A stretch of 64,000 nt of DNA from Streptomyces uncialis (GTDB taxonomy: Bacteria; Actinomycetota; Actinomycetes; Streptomycetales; Streptomycetaceae): contig NZ_CP109583.1 in NCBI RefSeq assembly GCF_036250755.1, forward strand, positions 1-64,000, read 5' to 3'. The notes beneath the pieces were generated by a model. That model had not been told where the DNA came from. It saw only the letters and a list, made by a program, of their open reading frames with translations, and searched no databases. Made by a program: the position numbers and the translations under genes. Position 1 is the first letter of the stretch. The number at the start of each line of letters is the position of its first letter. Below are positions 56,574 to 64,000 of the stretch, piece after piece.

Positions 56574-57458
56574 CTTCGGGCTCCCTCGGTCGACCGTGTC
56601 GGCGAGGAGGACTCCCCGGCAGGCGTGTCCCGTTGCCCGGCGCCGCGGAGTTGAGTCACTATCAGCCAATTCCTGAGGGACGGCGGTCCTGCGGGCGGCG
56701 GTCCTGCGCGACACGGCTGGGTCCGTGCACACGACCGCGTTCGCCGCCCGGTACGGCCCGCCCGGCAGCGCGGGCGCCACGCCGTACGAACCGGTGGCCG
56801 CCACGGCTGACCCGGTGCATCGCTTCCCGGTGCCCGGCCTGCCCTGCCGGCGCGCCAGGGCAGTGTTCCTCGCTGCGCGGTCGACCCCTGCGGCTGTCGG
56901 GATGCCGGCCGGGGAATCCGGGTGCCGGCCGGGGATACGTAGGCCTCGGCGGAGCAGACCGCGGCAGCGCGCGCACTCCTCCAGGGGGCAAGGTAACCCG
57001 GCAGGAGCGCCCCGGGGGTTCGTGCTCCGGCCCGCCGGTACGAGGAGCCACGCGGGGCGCCGGCGGACACCGCCAGATCCGTGACCGCCGACGGACCGCG
57101 GGCGGACCCGACCCCTGCCGGGCCGCCGTGGACGGTTCTCCAGCCGCTCTCCGCCCGCACCGCACCGGAGGCGGTCAGCGCCACCAGAGCACGTCCGACG
57201 GCAACCCGCCCAGCCCGCTCCGCGGAAGAGCGGGCGCAGTAGGGTATCGATCGCGAATAACGTTGTCATCAGCGGGACTTGAGGGCCTGTCCGGCTTGCC
57301 CGGTGCGGCAGGACCGGCGGCAGCGAGTGTCCGGCGAGCAGCCTCCGCCGGGTGACGGTTCTCTGCCATGACCACGAGGAACCCGGCTGACCACGGCCGA
57401 CAGTTGTGGGCGACTGCGCCGTGCACGATGTCCCAGCACGCACCATGAGAGGCCGAGC
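56574..57458. other. Long region without a supported gene
   Basis: GC-rich and open in several frames on both strands, none with family pattern. GATGCCGGCCGGGG / GGGTGCCGGCCGGGG near 56900-56935 is a short repeat. Should hold the hydrolase promoter at its left edge. Confidence 0.4.
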
Positions 57459-57836
57459 ATGACCGACTACCTGCAAGCCGTCCTCGCCATGCTCGGCCCG
57501 GAGGAAGGACGGCTCACCGATCCTGCGGCCTGGCTCAAGCTGGAAGGGGAACTCGGCAGAACCCTTCCGTCGGACTACAAACGGATCGTCGACGCCTACG
57601 CACCCGTGCAGATCAACGGACACCTCTCCCTTGCCCATCCGGCGTCCGGCTCGTGGAACCTGGGTGCCGAAATGCGCTCGACGGCCCCGTCCGGATGGAG
57701 TACCCGCACGCCGTACCGGGCCGGCCCGTCCGGGAGGCCTGCGGACCGGAACGCGGGATGTGAACACCGCACCGCCCGCCACGGCCTCCGCAAGCCCGCG
57801 CCGGGACCGGCGAAAGGTCCGTGCCGGGACCAGTGA
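57459..57836 (+). pseudogene. SMI1/KNR4-like (immunity-type) protein, C-terminus lost
   Basis: Starts MTDYLQAVLAMLGPEEGRLT and continues LEGELGRTLPSDYKRIVDAY, the classic SMI1_KNR4 beginning, then NGHLSLAHPASGSWNLGAEM. After that the frame turns low-complexity. An indel near 57670 is likely. Families with this fold often serve as immunity proteins in polymorphic toxin systems, and an Rhs fragment is 10 kb away. Confidence 0.6.
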
Positions 57837-57866
57837 AGAGTCCGTGCCGGGACCGGTGAAGCATCA
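57798..57866 (+). repeat. Three ~23-bp tandem repeats
   Basis: Imperfect unit GTGCCGGGACCAGTGAAGAG TCC (57821-57843), with copies at 57798-57820 and 57844-57866. They precede the ABC transporter operon and could be regulatory. Confidence 0.7.
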
Positions 57867-57990
57867 TCCGGAGAAGACGTGAACGCACACTCAGGACCAA
57901 CCGGACCCGTGCCGGCCTCCGACCAGCCCTCCAGCGTCCAGGAGCCCGCCGACTCGGGCGACGCGTACCGCATTTGGGGACTTTCTGCTA

Positions 57991-58767
57991 ATGACGACAT
58001 GTCCTGTCGCTCGATTGACGGCCCTCGCACAGGGTTACGGCGGCCGTCGCGTCATCGAGGATCTCGACCTCTCCCTCCAGCCCGGCGTCACAGGCCTTCT
58101 GGGCCCCAACGGGGCGGGAAAGACCACACTCCTGCGCACTCTGGCCACCATCGCGCCACCGCGGAGCGGCAGGCTGGAGCTGTTCGGCGGGCCTGTCACC
58201 AGCGAACGGCAAGCACGGCGGGTCCGCCGTCGTATCGGCTACCTCCCGCAGGACTTCGGCTACTATCCGGCGTTCTCCCTCACGGACTTCGTCCGATACT
58301 GCGCATGGCTGCGGGAAGTCCCCTCCAGGAACATCGACTCCGCGACCCGGGAAGCACTCGCGGCCGTGGGCCTGGCCGGCCGGGCCCGGGACCGGATGAA
58401 GTCGCTGTCCGGCGGCATGCTCCGCCGGGCCGGGATCGCCGCGGCCATCGTCGGCTCGCCCTCCCTGCTCCTGCTGGACGAGCCGACCGTCGGTCTCGAC
58501 CCCGCGCAGCGCCTCGACTTCCGCGAGCTCATCCGTTCCCTCGCCCGCGCCGGAACGGCCGTCGTCCTCAGCACACACCTGGTCGAGGATGTCGGAGCCG
58601 CCTGCGACACCGTCCTCGTCCTGGACGACGGCCGAGTACGCCACAGCGGCCCGCCTCAGGGGCTCGCAGCGCTGGCCACGTCCACCGCACCCGGCGACAG
58701 CCCCCTGGAACGCGGCTACATGACTGCACTCGGCAACCACCGGCCCGGCGAGGGAGCCGCGTGCTGA
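57991..58767 (+). CDS. ABC transporter ATP-binding protein
   Basis: 258 residues. Walker A GPNGAGKTT (about 38-46), Q-loop QDFG near 88, signature LSGGM (138-142), Walker B LLLLDEP (158-164) and the switch His in STHLVED near 193. It energises export. Its stop overlaps the permease's GTG by seven bases. The group is typical of ABC-2-type exporters; substrate unknown. Confidence 0.93.
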   Translation: MTTCPVARLTALAQGYGGRRVIEDLDLSLQPGVTGLLGPNGAGKTTLLRTLATIAPPRSGRLELFGGPVTSERQARRVRRRIGYLPQDFGYYPAFSLTDFVRYCAWLREVPSRNIDSATREALAAVGLAGRARDRMKSLSGGMLRRAGIAAAIVGSPSLLLLDEPTVGLDPAQRLDFRELIRSLARAGTAVVLSTHLVEDVGAACDTVLVLDDGRVRHSGPPQGLAALATSTAPGDSPLERGYMTALGNHRPGEGAAC

Positions 58768-60062
58768 ACGCGTATCGCATCGAGCTGCGCCGCTCACCCC
58801 TGCTGACGGCGTTTCCTGTGATGATCGCCCTGGATCTGCTGGTGCTCTTCGGCCGGTCCCGGTACTGGATCGGCGTGTGGCCCGAAGCAAGTGTGGCGGC
58901 CCAGGTCGTCACGCTGTTCCTGGGGCCCGTGCTCTCCGGCGTCTCCGCCTGGCAGGCCGGACGCTCCTCCCGCGCGGGAATGCCCGAGACCGTGCTCGCG
59001 GCGGCCCGGCCGTTCTGGCGGATCGAGGCCGCACGGCTGGCCGCGACCCTCACCCTCGGATTCCTCGCGTACCTGGTCGGGTGCCTGACCGCCGTGGCCG
59101 TCTCGATCGGCGAGGCGGGCCCCGGTTTCCTTTGGCCGTCCTACCTCCTGCTCGGCGCCTCCACTCTGATCATCTTCGCGTCCGTGGGTCATCTGGCCGG
59201 CCGCTGGTGGCCTTCCGCCGCCTTCACACCTGTGGTCTGCGCGCTGGGGTGCTTCATCAGCATGCTGGCACTTCCCTTCAGGTTCAACGTTCTCGCGGGA
59301 CCGCCGGATCAGCATCTGCGCCCTCTTCCGGTTGCTGTGCGGCTGCTGTTCGCACTCGCTCTGGCGGTGCTGGCGGTCACAGCACCACCCGTGCGCAGGA
59401 ACACCGAACGCCGCACACCCCGCCGGGAGACGCCCCCGCACATCCGTGTGGTCGCCATCGGGTCGGCAGCGGCCTCCCTCGTCGCACTGGCCGCGGTGCC
59501 GGCCTCCGGCGAACTGCGTGTGGAGCGCCCGGCGTCGGCGACGGCACCGCTGTGCGAGCGCGCCGACATGAGTGCGCCGCAGGTGTGCGTCTGGCCCGAA
59601 CACCGCAAGTACCTTCCCGAACTGACCCTCATGGCGCAGCGCCTGGACCGGCCTGCCCAGCCCTGGCTGAGGTCCCCCGACGCGTTCCACGAATTCGGGC
59701 TGAAACGGAGCAGGTGGGGTGACCGCGGATTCGACGTCGCCGAAGGTCACGTCCGTACCGCGGCGATCGCCATGGCCGACCGGGTGTTCACCGAGTCGCT
59801 GGGCCTGTGCACACCTCCCCGCCAGGAGAGGCGTGTCTGGCAGGCCATGGACAACATCCGTCTCTGGCTCGAATACCGCTCCACGGGGCAGGACCCGGCT
59901 GTCGCCGACGAGGGGCTCCACATGGTGGGTGTCTCCGCCGCGCAGCGCGAGGCGACCAGAGCCGTCCGGATGCCGGCGGCCGAGCAGCGGGCATGGCTCA
60001 CCCGACAGCACAGTCACATTCTTCGAGACCCTTCCTGGTGCGAGCCTGATGACCGGTTCTGA
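58761..60062 (+). CDS. ABC transporter permease with C-terminal soluble domain
   Basis: 433 residues from GTG. Six hydrophobic segments between residues 15 and 235 (LTAFPVMIALDLLVLF, VVTLFLGPVLSGVSAW, LAATLTLGFLAYLVGC, LLLGASTLIIFASVGHLAG, VVCALGCFISMLALPF, VRLLFALALAVLAVTA), a seventh near 250 (VVAIGSAAASLVALAAVP), then an outside domain of about 170 residues (CERADMSAPQVCVWPEHRKY). The extra domain is unusual and may shape substrate or signal recognition. Confidence 0.85.
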   Translation: MLNAYRIELRRSPLLTAFPVMIALDLLVLFGRSRYWIGVWPEASVAAQVVTLFLGPVLSGVSAWQAGRSSRAGMPETVLAAARPFWRIEAARLAATLTLGFLAYLVGCLTAVAVSIGEAGPGFLWPSYLLLGASTLIIFASVGHLAGRWWPSAAFTPVVCALGCFISMLALPFRFNVLAGPPDQHLRPLPVAVRLLFALALAVLAVTAPPVRRNTERRTPRRETPPHIRVVAIGSAAASLVALAAVPASGELRVERPASATAPLCERADMSAPQVCVWPEHRKYLPELTLMAQRLDRPAQPWLRSPDAFHEFGLKRSRWGDRGFDVAEGHVRTAAIAMADRVFTESLGLCTPPRQERRVWQAMDNIRLWLEYRSTGQDPAVADEGLHMVGVSAAQREATRAVRMPAAEQRAWLTRQHSHILRDPSWCEPDDRF

Positions 60063-60654
60063 TCTGCTCCGTTATGCGAGAGTCCACCGGGGCGCAGCCG
60101 TCCTGGCGGCCGCGGCCGCGGTCGCCCTCCTCTCGGCCCTGTTCGGCGGCACCCATATCGCCCTGCCCTCGATCGGCAGCGGAGGGGTCACGACGGGCGT
60201 GCCCTTCCGGCACGAACTCCCGCTTCTGTCGGCCGTCTTCCTCACCGCGGCCCTCGATGGCACCATGTCGGCCCACAACGAGATGGGTGCGTCCGCGATG
60301 CACCGCCTCCGCCTCCTGTACTGCACCGGGCTGACCTTGGCAGCCTGCGCTGTCTCCTTCAGCACGGAGGCGCTCGCCGTCGGTCCGGGAGCAGGGGCCG
60401 TCTTCGTCCGGTCCCTGCTGATCTGGCTCGGTCTCGCCCTGCTGTCGGTACGGCTGCTGGGCCACCAACTCGGCTGGGTCGTCCCGCTCGCTTCGGCCTT
60501 CTTCCTGATCTGGTACCCCCACAGCTGGTGGGACTGGACATCCAGCCCCGCGACCGACCCCTTCAGCTGGACCGTGGCCGCGACCGCCCTGTCCGTCGGG
60601 GTGGCCGCGACCGCGGCCACCCCGTGGCGAAGGAAGACCTTCCTCCGAAGGTAG
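60049..60654 (+). CDS. Second membrane subunit of the ABC transporter
   Basis: 201 residues, overlapping the previous gene by 14 bases. Five hydrophobic segments (AAVLAAAAAVALLSALFG, LPLLSAVFLTAALDG, RLLYCTGLTLAACAVSFS, AVFVRSLLIWLGLALLSV, GWVVPLASAFFLIW). No family, but gene order and overlap say it is part of the same exporter. Ends just before a strong terminator. Confidence 0.8.
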   Translation: MTGSDLLRYARVHRGAAVLAAAAAVALLSALFGGTHIALPSIGSGGVTTGVPFRHELPLLSAVFLTAALDGTMSAHNEMGASAMHRLRLLYCTGLTLAACAVSFSTEALAVGPGAGAVFVRSLLIWLGLALLSVRLLGHQLGWVVPLASAFFLIWYPHSWWDWTSSPATDPFSWTVAATALSVGVAATAATPWRRKTFLRR

Positions 60655-60703
60655 AGGGTGTCAAGCAAGCGGAACTCCACGATTCGTCGGCAAGTGGACC
60701 TTC

Positions 60704-60743
60704 GCGGGCCGGGGACAGCCGTGAACGGATGTCCCCGGCCCGC
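60704..60743 (+). terminator. Terminator of the ABC transporter operon
   Basis: GCGGGCCGGGGACA (60704-60717) pairs perfectly with TGTCCCCGGCCCGC (60730-60743), 14 bp with a 12-base loop, 50 bases after the operon's last stop. Confidence 0.85.
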
Positions 60744-60896
60744 TTGTACGCGCCCTTCCAGGTGGGGGACGCGGGCTTCAGCCGTCCGTGCGGCATACCC
60801 ATACCAGGAGCGTCCCGCACTGCCCCAGGTCCAGGACTGCGCCCAGGTCCGGGCTGCTCCCTCGGTGACCGCCCCTGGTCCGGGCTGCCCCCCGGG

Positions 60897-61298
60897 TCAG
60901 GGCCGGACGGCGAGGGCCTCGACCTCGAACAGCACGTCCGGCGCGGCCAGGCTCGCGACACCGATCAGCGTCTGCGTGGGCGGCTTCGCACCCCAGCCCT
61001 CACGGACGGCCCCCGCGATCGGCCCGAGCTTGGTGACGTCATGGTCCACGACATACGTCCTGAGCTGGACGACATGGCCGAGGTCGAGTCCATGGGCGGC
61101 AAGAGCGACACCGATGTTGTGGAACGTCCGCTTCACCTGCCCGGCGAAGTCGGCCGAGACCACCGCGCCGTCCGGACCCGACCCGTACTGACCCGCGATG
61201 AGCACCAGTTCCTTGCCTGCGGGAACGGCGGCGGTGTGGCTGTAGCCGAACGGGACCGGGTCGTGCAAACCGTCCGGATTGACCATGGTGTGTGCCAT
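60897..61298 (-). CDS. RidA-family protein
   Basis: 133 residues. AGQYGSGPDG, FHNIGVALAAHGLDLGHVVQ and RTYVVDH match the RidA/YjgF/UK114 fold, with DVLFEVEALAV at the end. The key Arg of catalytic RidA (C-terminal, before the last Glu) is not present in the usual place, so it may be a paralog without 2-aminoacrylate deaminase activity. GAGAGG lies upstream. Divergent from a WYL regulator. Confidence 0.88.
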   Translation of the reverse strand: MAHTMVNPDGLHDPVPFGYSHTAAVPAGKELVLIAGQYGSGPDGAVVSADFAGQVKRTFHNIGVALAAHGLDLGHVVQLRTYVVDHDVTKLGPIAGAVREGWGAKPPTQTLIGVASLAAPDVLFEVEALAVRP

Positions 61299-61360
61299 GT
61301 CGATGACCTCTCGTGCGCGGTGGTGTGTCGTCCTGCTCGGCAAGCCTCCCAACGAATCAC

Positions 61361-61373
61361 GACATCCCATGTC
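61361..61373. promoter_or_regulatory. Possible operator between ridA-like and WYL genes
   Basis: GACATCCCATGTC is a 13-base perfect inverted repeat with a 3-base centre, 24 bases before the WYL start. The shared spacer is 98 bases, so one site could control both. Confidence 0.55.
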
Positions 61374-61396
61374 ATGTATTCCTGTAGGGTTTTCGT

Positions 61397-62380
61397 ATGC
61401 GCGCCGACCGGTTGGTATCACTGGTCCTGCTGCTGCGGCGGCACGGCCGGCTGTCCGCGGCCACGCTGGCCCGCGAGCTGGAGGTGTCCACCCGCACCGT
61501 CCTGCGTGACATCGACGCGCTGTCCGCAGCCGGTGTCCCTGTCTACGCCGAACGCGGCCGGCACGGCGGATTCGCGTTGCTGCCCGGTTTCCGGACCGAG
61601 CTCACCGGCCTGAACCACGACGAAGCACTCGCCCTGCTGGTCGCCGGATCACGGCGCGGCGCGCAGGCGTTCGGACTCGGCTCGGCACTCGCCTCGGCGA
61701 TGCGCAAGGTGGTCGACGCACTGCCCGAGAGCTATCGGGTCACCGCGGCCGGCGCGGCCCAGCGCCTGCTCATCGACCCACAGACCGACCTGCTCTCGCG
61801 ACGGCAGCCCGCCGAGGAAGTACCCGACGACGTGGTCGCCGAGGTCCGGCGTGCGGTGTTCGCCGGACACAAGCTGCGCATCCGCTACGCGGCCGTGGAC
61901 CAGGCCGCGAAGTGGCGCACGGTGGACCCGATCGGCCTGGTCACCGTAGGCGGCCAGGGCTACCTGCTGGCCACGAGGTCCGGCGCGGACCGCACCTACC
62001 GGCTGTCCCGCGTCCTGGCCGCCGAGGAACTCGGCGAACCGGCCCAGCGACCGGACCGGGTCGATCTCGACCGTGCCTGGCAGGAACGCAGCACACGGTT
62101 CCGGACAAGCGGCGACCAGGTCACCGTGCTGGTACGGGTGGACCCGGCGCGGCAGGCGGATCTCGTGGCCACCGCGTTGTCCGTCCGCGTCGAGGAGACC
62201 GAGGAAGCCGACGCGGACGGCCGGCTGCGGCTGGAGACGACCTTCCAGGATCCGAGACACGCCGAATGGGCACTGTGGCAGCTCGCCACCAGCGCGGAGG
62301 TCCTGGCACCGCAGTGGCTGCGCGACTCCCTGCGCGGCCGCGCCGCCGCGATGGTCACCTGCTACGAGGCGTCGTCCTGA
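61397..62380 (+). CDS. WYL-domain DeoR/HTH_11 regulator
   Basis: 327 residues. The N-terminal winged helix reads RLVSLVLLLRRHGRLSAATL ARELEVSTRTVLRDIDALS (residues 5-45). The WYL domain is around 150-220 (LRIRYAAVDQAAKWRTVDPI GLVTVGGQGYLLATR), followed by the C-terminal extension. WYL proteins bind nucleic acid or nucleotides as signals. Divergent from RidA, which it probably regulates. Confidence 0.9.
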   Translation: MRADRLVSLVLLLRRHGRLSAATLARELEVSTRTVLRDIDALSAAGVPVYAERGRHGGFALLPGFRTELTGLNHDEALALLVAGSRRGAQAFGLGSALASAMRKVVDALPESYRVTAAGAAQRLLIDPQTDLLSRRQPAEEVPDDVVAEVRRAVFAGHKLRIRYAAVDQAAKWRTVDPIGLVTVGGQGYLLATRSGADRTYRLSRVLAAEELGEPAQRPDRVDLDRAWQERSTRFRTSGDQVTVLVRVDPARQADLVATALSVRVEETEEADADGRLRLETTFQDPRHAEWALWQLATSAEVLAPQWLRDSLRGRAAAMVTCYEASS

Positions 62381-62792
62381 GCAACCTCGCGCGGCGCACC
62401 AACCGACCGCCCGGCGTGCCGGGCGGGCCGATCCTGCCCGGAGGAGGTCCGACCCGGTACGGGCGCCGGCCGGCCCGCCGCTCGTGGATTCCGTGAGCTT
62501 GATGCCCGCCACGCCTCCGGCGGGACGGACGCCCTCACCCGGCCTTCCTGCGTGCGCGGCACCGGCCACCGCGTACGGGAGGGACCCGCGAAAACCAGGG
62601 CCACGGACACGGCGCCCGTGTCAGGGCCCCTGGCCGAGCTGCCGCCACCCCGCAGCCCCGCAGCCCCGCAGCCCCGCAGCCCCGCAGCCCCAGGGAAAAC
62701 GGGGCGCAGCCGGGCGGGTTCCGGCCGGTCCGGGCAGCCGTCACCGGCGCGTCGGCGCTGCACGCGGCCCTTCGCACCAGTGCCGCCGGGCC
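62381..62792. other. Spacer with an octamer array
   Basis: No gene. Holds the CCCCGCAG repeats listed separately. Confidence 0.5.
62648..62691. repeat. Octamer tandem array (CCCCGCAG)5
   Basis: Five perfect units plus a partial CCCC, between the WYL regulator and the MerR-like gene. Confidence 0.9.
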
Positions 62793-63137
62793 TTACGCCC
62801 CGTTGCCGGGTGAGTCCGCCGAATCGGCGGCGGCACGGCGGTACTCGGCGTTGATGCGCTGCGCTTCTTCGAGCTGGTCCTCAAGAACGATGATGCGGCA
62901 GGCGGCCTCGACGGGGGTCCCCTGGTCGACGAGTTCGCGGGCGCGGGCGGCGATGCGCAGCTGGTAGCGGGAGTAGCGGCGATGGCCGCCCTCGGAGCGG
63001 AGCGGGGTGATGAGGCGGGCCTCGCCGATGGCGCGGAGGAAGCCCTGGGTGGTGCCGAGCATCTCGGCGGCCCGGCCCATGGTGTAGGCGGGGTAGTCGT
63101 CGTCATCGAGACGGCCGAACGAGTCGTCTGCTGTCAT
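62793..63137 (-). CDS. MerR-family helix-turn-helix protein
   Basis: 114 residues with AGGAGAGG 5 bases before the ATG. YTMGRAAEMLGTTQGFLRAI and LITPLRSEGGHRRYSRYQLR form the MerR DNA-binding domain, then a dimer helix (LEDQLEEAQRINAEYRRAAA). No effector domain follows. A perfect 32-bp palindrome lies 26 bases upstream of the start and may be its operator. Confidence 0.88.
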   Translation of the reverse strand: MTADDSFGRLDDDDYPAYTMGRAAEMLGTTQGFLRAIGEARLITPLRSEGGHRRYSRYQLRIAARARELVDQGTPVEAACRIIVLEDQLEEAQRINAEYRRAAADSADSPGNGA

Positions 63138-63163
63138 TTGCACCTCTCCTGGAACGCGCTGGA

Positions 63164-63195
63164 GGGGCCCTGGTGCCATATGGCACCAGGGCCCC
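63164..63195. promoter_or_regulatory. Perfect 32-bp palindrome
   Basis: GGGGCCCTGGTGCCAT is followed at once by its exact reverse complement, with no loop and CATATG at the centre. Located upstream of the MerR-like gene. Confidence 0.8.
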
Positions 63196-63199
63196 GAAG

Positions 63200-64000
63200 G
63201 AACTGCTACACCATCCGCCGGCCTGGATACTGCGCCGGCCTTCTGTTTCCGCACGCCCGACCACACTGCTGTCGGAGACGCGGGGATCGCGGTTGCTCGA
63301 CCGGAGACCACCTCACTATCGATGTCCTGCGGTACCCGGGCCCAACACTTCCGCCCGGGCGATCCCGATGGCGCTCGGCTCCTCCGTTCTTCCCTCGGTG
63401 ATCAGCAGTCCGCCGATCGCGGACCGCGTACTGTTCTGCACTGCTGGTGGTACGTACCGCTGATGGCCTGGGTGAGCGCCACCTTCCGGAAGCCAGCCCC
63501 GTCGCCTGTCCTGCGTCTTCCCTGGCTTGGAACCCCACTGCCGGACCTCCCGGTGCGCGCGTCCGCAGCCGACGCCTTCACCGAGGTGCTGCTCATTGAC
63601 TTCACTGCTGGGCACCACGTACTTCACCTGCGTGTTACTGCCACCGCGCCGAGCGCGGTCCCACTGATGGCGGCCCCTGACCATTGCGGGCCCACCCGGT
63701 CCGGCTGTCAGTCCCGTCGCCTGTCCTGCGTCTGCTCCGGCTTCGGAACTCCACCGCCGTACCGCGACTGCATGTACTGCTGACCGGCAGTTCGTCTCTG
63801 CCAGGCCCTGCTGATCTCGGCTACAAGAGAAACCATAACCACGCCGCCACCCGATGTCTACTCCGGCCGACATAGATTTTCGCGGGTTGGCAAAGGAGGC
63901 AATCGGCCGCAGAAAGGCGATGAAGACGGTGGGGGCGGAGGAAGGCGGATGAGGGACAGCGGGTTCGGTGGAATCAACGGGCGTAGGGGCGCACCACGGC
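63200..64000. repeat. Terminal stretch with a 46-bp direct repeat and no gene
   Basis: CCCGTCGCCTGTCCTGCGTCT plus about 25 similar bases occurs at 63498-63543 and 63713-63758. No coding frame is convincing, and the AT content rises toward 63830. The last 120 bases contain CAAAGGAGGCAATC (63889-63902), a good ribosome site that may precede a gene beyond the window. Confidence 0.5.

Noticed and set aside
55416..57782. 788-residue extended start for the serine hydrolase
   Set aside because: The added 400 residues run through non-coding and antisense DNA; a signal peptide and ribosome site mark the start at 56573.

Overview
The window is high-GC actinobacterial DNA, almost certainly from Streptomyces. 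Real genes have G/C-rich third codon positions, GTG starts and GGAGG-type ribosome sites are common, and the window carries a complete tap-tpg pair (35.1-37.9 kb), the telomere-associated and terminal proteins used to patch the ends of linear Streptomyces replicons. A DEAD/DEAH helicase with helicase-associated repeats (2.3-5.0 kb) resembles the terminal helicases (TtrA type) found next to Streptomyces telomeres, and the first 390 bases are packed with short palindromes. The window is therefore best read as part of a linear plasmid or of a chromosome arm near an end. No telomere end, rRNA, tRNA, CRISPR array or intact insertion sequence was seen.

Layout. 0-5 kb: palindrome-rich leader, two hypothetical genes and the helicase. 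5-9 kb: four disrupted genes around an intact coiled-coil CHAT (caspase-like) protein. 9-17 kb: a long repeat, a hypothetical gene, a terpene synthase/cytochrome P450 pair, an unrecognised gene, and a TetR regulator facing an ABC-2-like membrane protein across a palindromic operator. 17-23 kb: a second copy of the repeat with a scrambled copy of the 9.9 kb gene, a SigJ/ECF41-type sigma factor with a glyoxalase-fold protein, small hypotheticals, and a thioester-reductase-like SDR. 23-30 kb: a large secreted subtilase, a winged-helix-like protein and a membrane-anchored protein. 30-34 kb: remnants of plasmid transfer and replication genes (MobF relaxase, replication-relaxation protein), a RelE-like toxin, an LLM flavin enzyme fragment, and fragments of thioredoxin and of a helicase. 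34-38 kb: DHFR-like protein, tpg, tap. 38-45 kb: acetyltransferase, broken ECF sigma factor, a MarR-membrane protein-NmrA cluster, degenerate repeats, a Crp/Fnr regulator. 45-48.4 kb: mostly non-coding, with Rhs and hydrolase fragments. 48.4-57 kb: EF-hand protein, AraC-cupin-SGNH cluster, membrane protein, acetyltransferase, serine hydrolase. 57-64 kb: SMI1/KNR4-like fragment, a three-gene ABC transporter, RidA with a divergent WYL regulator, and a MerR-like protein beside a perfect 32-bp palindrome.

Two features stand out. Intact, regulated gene sets (terpene, TetR/efflux, MarR cluster, ABC transporter, tap-tpg) sit among many frameshifted or truncated genes, as expected for a recombining terminal arm, although assembly indels cannot be excluded. 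Dispersed degenerate repeats recur: an N-terminal 'MGLN' gene three times, a RelE-like toxin twice, the 9.9 kb gene twice, and a 'RIRHR' C-terminal gene twice. Arrays of 8-base tandem units also recur, and one 8-base duplication accounts for a frameshift.
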